64,000 bases of DNA from Dethiobacter sp. (GTDB lineage Bacteria; Bacillota; Dethiobacteria; Dethiobacterales; Dethiobacteraceae), in the NCBI GenBank assembly GCA_018335875.1, contig JAGXRN010000042.1, positions 124,001 to 188,000 of the forward strand, in the 5' to 3' direction. The notes below the pieces were generated by a model. The model saw only the letters and a list, made by a program, of their open reading frames with translations, searched no databases and was not told where the DNA came from. The position numbers and the translations under genes are program-made. Positions 60,606 to 64,000 of the stretch are shown here, piece after piece (position 1 is the first letter of the stretch; the number at the start of each line of letters is the position of its first letter).

Positions 60606-62153
60606 TTATGTCAATGGACTGCACTCTGTTGAATTTGAGTTAAGCTTAGCAGCACTTACCTGCCTGTAGCCGATGGCCTCGGCCAGGTGCCGCGTCTGAA
60701 TTTTTGGCGAGCAGTCAAGGTCGGCAATTGTACGTGCTACCTTAAGAATACGGTCATATGCCCGCGCACTGAGGTGCAAACGCACAAAAGCCTGCCGCAT
60801 AAGATTTCGCCCGGCCTCATCAAGCACACAGTATTTTTGGACATGCTGCGGCCCCATTTGTGCATTACAGCTTACTGAGTCACCGCTAAAACGCTGCCGC
60901 TGCTTTTCCCTGGCTTCCTCCACCCGCTTTTTAATCCGTTGGGACGGCTCCGCAGCTTTTGTCCCTGTTACCTCTTCGTAGCGCAGACGTGGCACCTCGA
61001 TAAAAATATCAAGCCTGTCCAGCAGAGGGCCTGAAATCTTATGGTGATAGCGCTGGATCTGCCAGGGCGTGCAGGTGCAGGCGGCGGCGGGGTCAGACAA
61101 TAGACCGCACGGGCAGGGGTTCATTGAAGCAAGAAGCATGAAACGGGCGGGATAAGTATAGGCAGCCTGCAGGCGCGCCACTGTAATCTCTCCTTCTTCC
61201 AGTGGTTGGCGCAGCACTTCAAGTGTCTCCCGCCTGAATTCCGGGATTTCATCAAGAAAAAGGACGCCGTTGTGCGACAGACTTACTTCTCCCGGACGCG
61301 GAATTTTTCCTCCGCCGCAAAGTGCAGCCAGGGAAATTGTATGATGAGGGCTGCGAAACGGCCTGCGGGTGATAAGAGACGCTGTATCCTTAAGGTAGCC
61401 GGCAGCGCTGTAAATTTTGGTTGTATCCAGGCTTTCCTCCTCGCTCAGGTCGGGAAGGATGGATGGTACGCAGCCTGCCAGCATAGTTTTGCCGGCGCCG
61501 GGCGGGCCTGTCATCACAAGATTGTGGCCGCCGGCTGCGGCCACCTCAAGAGCACGCTTGGCGCCCTCCTGCCCTTTAACGCGGGAAAAATCAGCATTTA
61601 CTGGAATGCAAGTATTGCTCTTTTTAGGCGGCGGTAAAGCTTTTTTTTTGCCCCTGACCACATCCAATGCCTCCGCCAGGGAACTGGCGCCCATTATTTC
61701 CAGGCCGCCAACCAGAGAGGCCTCGCAAGCATTATCCAAAGGAAGCAGGACTTTGGACAGCCCCGCATCGCGGGCCGCAATTACCATGGGAAGAACACCG
61801 CGTACCGGGCGCAGCGTCCCGTCAAGCGCCAACTCACCCAATACAGCCATTCCAGGGTCAGGAGCCGCCAGTTGCCCTCCGGCGGCAAGAACACCAAAGG
61901 CAAGGGAGAGATCCAGCTGCGGGCCTTCTTTTTTCAGGTCGGCCGGCGCCAGGTTAGCAACTATGCGCTGCTGTGGGAACCAGAGCATGCTGTTTTTAAT
62001 GGCTGCCCTTACCCTGTCCCTGGCCTCCCGTACTGCTGCGTCAGGCAGCCCGACTATATCAAATCCCGGTAGCTGCGCAGAAAGAAACACCTCAACAGTT
62101 ACCACCCTGCCTTCAATACCCACTACTGTACAACCGGTAACGCGGGCAAGCAT
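60606..62153 (-). CDS. yifB: YifB/ComM family Mg-chelatase-like AAA ATPase
   Basis: The 515-residue protein has an N-terminal ChlI/Lon-S5-like domain ('GFDIVGLPDAAVREARDRV'), Walker A 'GPPGAGKTML', Walker B 'NGVLFLDEIPEF', 'ASMNPCPCG' and a C-terminal helical domain with 'LHLSARAYDRILKVARTIADL'. The family includes ComM, a branch-migration helicase in natural transformation. I use the ATG at 62153 after AAGGAGAGAG, eight codons into the track frame. It appears to be monocistronic. Confidence 0.92.
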   Translation of the reverse strand: MLARVTGCTVVGIEGRVVTVEVFLSAQLPGFDIVGLPDAAVREARDRVRAAIKNSMLWFPQQRIVANLAPADLKKEGPQLDLSLAFGVLAAGGQLAAPDPGMAVLGELALDGTLRPVRGVLPMVIAARDAGLSKVLLPLDNACEASLVGGLEIMGASSLAEALDVVRGKKKALPPPKKSNTCIPVNADFSRVKGQEGAKRALEVAAAGGHNLVMTGPPGAGKTMLAGCVPSILPDLSEEESLDTTKIYSAAGYLKDTASLITRRPFRSPHHTISLAALCGGGKIPRPGEVSLSHNGVLFLDEIPEFRRETLEVLRQPLEEGEITVARLQAAYTYPARFMLLASMNPCPCGLLSDPAAACTCTPWQIQRYHHKISGPLLDRLDIFIEVPRLRYEEVTGTKAAEPSQRIKKRVEEAREKQRQRFSGDSVSCNAQMGPQHVQKYCVLDEAGRNLMRQAFVRLHLSARAYDRILKVARTIADLDCSPKIQTRHLAEAIGYRQVSAAKLNSNSTECSPLT

Positions 62154-62292
62154 GATTACTCTCTCCTTTTTTACCATTTATATCCATTATAAATCAAACG
62201 TGTGTTCGTGTCAAGCACTGCAGGAACTTGCTTTTGCATGTTGAAATTAGTAAATAGTATTTGTCTTATAACCTTGCACGGGAGGGGCTTGC

Positions 62293-64000
62293 TTGAAAAA
62301 ATTTTCCATAGCCATATTATTTATCGCAGTGCTTCTTGTATTTTCTTTCAACCTATTAGGTCAGTACAGCGCTGAAGCAGTCAAAACGGCAGAAAAATTC
62401 TTTGACCTTGCAACTGCAGGAAAAACAGCGGCGGCGGAGGATTTGCTATTACTTGAAGCCGCAGAGGCACAGACACTGCTTGGAGTGTTGTCTGCGCGCA
62501 AACTTTTCCGCTTGACTTCAGTTTCTGCGCCTCGAATCAGTTCACTGTCACAGGCTGCAATTAACCTGAGCCTTGAAGTTAATGGAGTGCCATATACCAC
62601 AGAGGTTGAACTTGTAAGAGTAGAGGGAAAATGGAAAATAGCCTCTTTTCCCCGGCTTGACCTTTCAGAGGCTTCCTATGTTCTCAGCGTCTCTGCCGGC
62701 AGCGTCACGCTGCTTGACGGGACGGGCAGCTTATTAAACCTTGCTTTGTCAGAGCAAACACCAAGTACGGGGGAGGTTGGCCTTGCCGTCGGTATCAACG
62801 GGATACTCCACTATTTCTCCCCCTTTGAAAAAGTAATTTTGAACAGACTCTTAACAGTTGGCAATAATGCGCTGGAAGGTGAGGAACTGGGCTTTTTTAA
62901 ATTAAGCCCCAATACTGCCTTTTACCGCCCTGACAATGGTGCCATCAGGGTAGCGGAGACGAGTGAATTTATTGTCGGTATGACTGATGTCGCACTTTTT
63001 ATTGATGAGGGGCTCGTTAGCGCTGTTCTTATCCCCGAAAACTATGTGCCCCACAACATCCGTGTGGTACTGAACACCAGCGGTTTTGCCGGTACATCCC
63101 ACAGCTCAGTTACCGTCTCCTCAGCCGCCTCTTACACCCTGGAGGACAAAGTTTCAGGGAAATCTTTCGTCATTTCCGCCGGAGGGGCCCTGAGATTCAA
63201 TCCGCAGGGAGAATCAGTTGCTGTCACTTTTCCTGCCGGTGATACCCTGATTTTTGACAACCGCCTTTTTATCCTGCCCACCGGTGGGAGTAAAATCAGG
63301 GTGGACACAATCCGGCGCGGCAGCCCCCAATTTACTCCTTCGTACTACGGCCGGCTTGAAATTATTTCAAACGGAGCCGCACTTTTGCTGGTCAACGAAG
63401 TATCAATTGAAGAATATCTGTATTCGGTTGTGCCAAGCGAAATGCCCGTTTCTTTCGGACTGGAAGCGCTCAAAGTACAGGCTGTAGCTGCTCGCTCCTA
63501 TGCAGTGTCATCCATTGCCCGCAGCGGTTTTCGCGGACTGTCAGCCCATGTTGATGACAGCACCGCCTCCCAGGTCTACAATAATGTCCCTGAATACGAG
63601 GCCAGCAGCAGGGCTGTAAGGGATACTGCAGGTTTGGTTGCTGTTTACGACGGCGCTATTATCGACGCACGCTACTTCTCCACCTCATCAGGAGTCACTG
63701 CCAATTTCGAAGAAGTATGGCACGACAGGAAAAGCGGCGCTTTCCCCGCCTTCCCTGTCCCCTATCTGATTTCGCAGCCGCAACTGAGAAGCGGTTCCCT
63801 TCCCGACATATCCTCTGAGGAGGGGGCACGCTCCTTTTTCACCTCCCGCAACCACAACACTTTTGATTCAGCCTCCCCCTGGTTCCGCTGGCAGGTAACA
63901 ATGTCGCGCCGGGAACTGGAAGCCAGCATCAGCCAGAATTTAGCGCGGCAGCAAATGCTGCAGCCATCCTTCATTCTGACCCTTGATAAGGGGGCATTCG
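62293..64000 (+). CDS. SpoIID/LytB domain protein, partial at right edge
   Basis: This long frame is missing from the ORF track because it has no stop before the window ends. It starts at a TTG after GGAGGGG and has an N-terminal signal or membrane segment ('SIAILFIAVLLVFSFNLLG'), a region of unknown fold, and a SpoIID/LytB domain with the signature 'VVPSEMPVSFGLEALKVQAV' followed by 'AARSYAV' and 'ARYFSTSSGVTANFEEVW'. SpoIID-type enzymes are lytic transglycosylases in engulfment or cortex degradation. At least 569 codons are visible. Confidence 0.85.
   Translation, partial: MKKFSIAILFIAVLLVFSFNLLGQYSAEAVKTAEKFFDLATAGKTAAAEDLLLLEAAEAQTLLGVLSARKLFRLTSVSAPRISSLSQAAINLSLEVNGVPYTTEVELVRVEGKWKIASFPRLDLSEASYVLSVSAGSVTLLDGTGSLLNLALSEQTPSTGEVGLAVGINGILHYFSPFEKVILNRLLTVGNNALEGEELGFFKLSPNTAFYRPDNGAIRVAETSEFIVGMTDVALFIDEGLVSAVLIPENYVPHNIRVVLNTSGFAGTSHSSVTVSSAASYTLEDKVSGKSFVISAGGALRFNPQGESVAVTFPAGDTLIFDNRLFILPTGGSKIRVDTIRRGSPQFTPSYYGRLEIISNGAALLLVNEVSIEEYLYSVVPSEMPVSFGLEALKVQAVAARSYAVSSIARSGFRGLSAHVDDSTASQVYNNVPEYEASSRAVRDTAGLVAVYDGAIIDARYFSTSSGVTANFEEVWHDRKSGAFPAFPVPYLISQPQLRSGSLPDISSEEGARSFFTSRNHNTFDSASPWFRWQVTMSRRELEASISQNLARQQMLQPSFILTLDKGAF

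Noticed and set aside
61417-62244. 275-codon plus-strand ORF at 61.4-62.2 kb
   Set aside because: It is fully antisense to yifB, which has complete family motifs.

Overview
The window looks like a spore-forming anaerobe of the Bacillota (Clostridia-like). Evidence for this is a SpoIID/LytB-type protein, a GerMN-domain lipoprotein and a Spo0E-like phosphatase, together with AGGAGG-type ribosome binding sites and frequent TTG/GTG starts. Metabolic genes also fit an anaerobe: an oxygen-sensitive 4-hydroxybutyryl-CoA dehydratase and an aldehyde:ferredoxin oxidoreductase. I cannot name a species from sequence alone.

Region 1 (1-6.5 kb) is a decayed chromosomal flank. It holds a receiver-only response regulator, a broken FAD/Rieske oxidoreductase, a DUF1287 protein, two coupled hypotheticals, a LysM protein made of a recent 63-residue duplication, an acyl-CoA ligase with its middle deleted, and an ABC ATPase truncated at both ends.

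Region 2 (about 6.55-34.49 kb) is an AT-rich genomic island inserted at the anticodon loop of a tRNA-Leu(GAG) gene. The intact tRNA lies at 34438-34522 (minus strand). A displaced 3' half of a tRNA-Leu, still followed by its own terminator, lies at 6516-6567. A third, decayed copy lies at 31784-31841, so at least two elements have accumulated in tandem. The left end carries three consecutive tyrosine recombinases. The right end carries a convergent pair of tyrosine recombinases, with a decayed copy of the same pair just inside it. Almost all cargo is on the minus strand and looks like a defence island: a DUF1643 gene, a Septu-like ATPase/HNH pair, a GIY-YIG protein, HEPN-like genes, an AAA ATPase with a possible C-terminal HEPN-like motif, and a radical SAM / PD-(D/E)XK operon next to a PLD-type nuclease. 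The radical SAM gene has a promoter with a LexA-like palindrome between its -35 and -10 boxes. A 459-bp IS21-type non-autonomous element splits a 65-codon gene. Several island genes are broken by single-base losses in short homopolymers; either sequencing error or real decay could explain this.

Region 3 (34.6-64 kb) is ordinary, more GC-rich chromosome. It contains panD/panC and a DUF2520 gene (panB is absent here), three overlapping M42 aminopeptidases, a heterodimeric ABC exporter with one degenerate ATPase site, a MetE/UROD-like protein beside citramalate synthase, and a fermentation cluster (iron alcohol dehydrogenase, AOR, AbfD). A FixC-molybdopterin chimeric pseudogene and a Nudix hydrolase follow. 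Next is a surface-glycan locus (nucleotide-sugar dehydrogenase, epimerase, glycosyltransferases, a truncated FkbM methyltransferase and a GT-D remnant). The window closes with a GerMN lipoprotein, a YifB/ComM ATPase, and a SpoIID-like gene running off the right edge that is missing from the ORF track.
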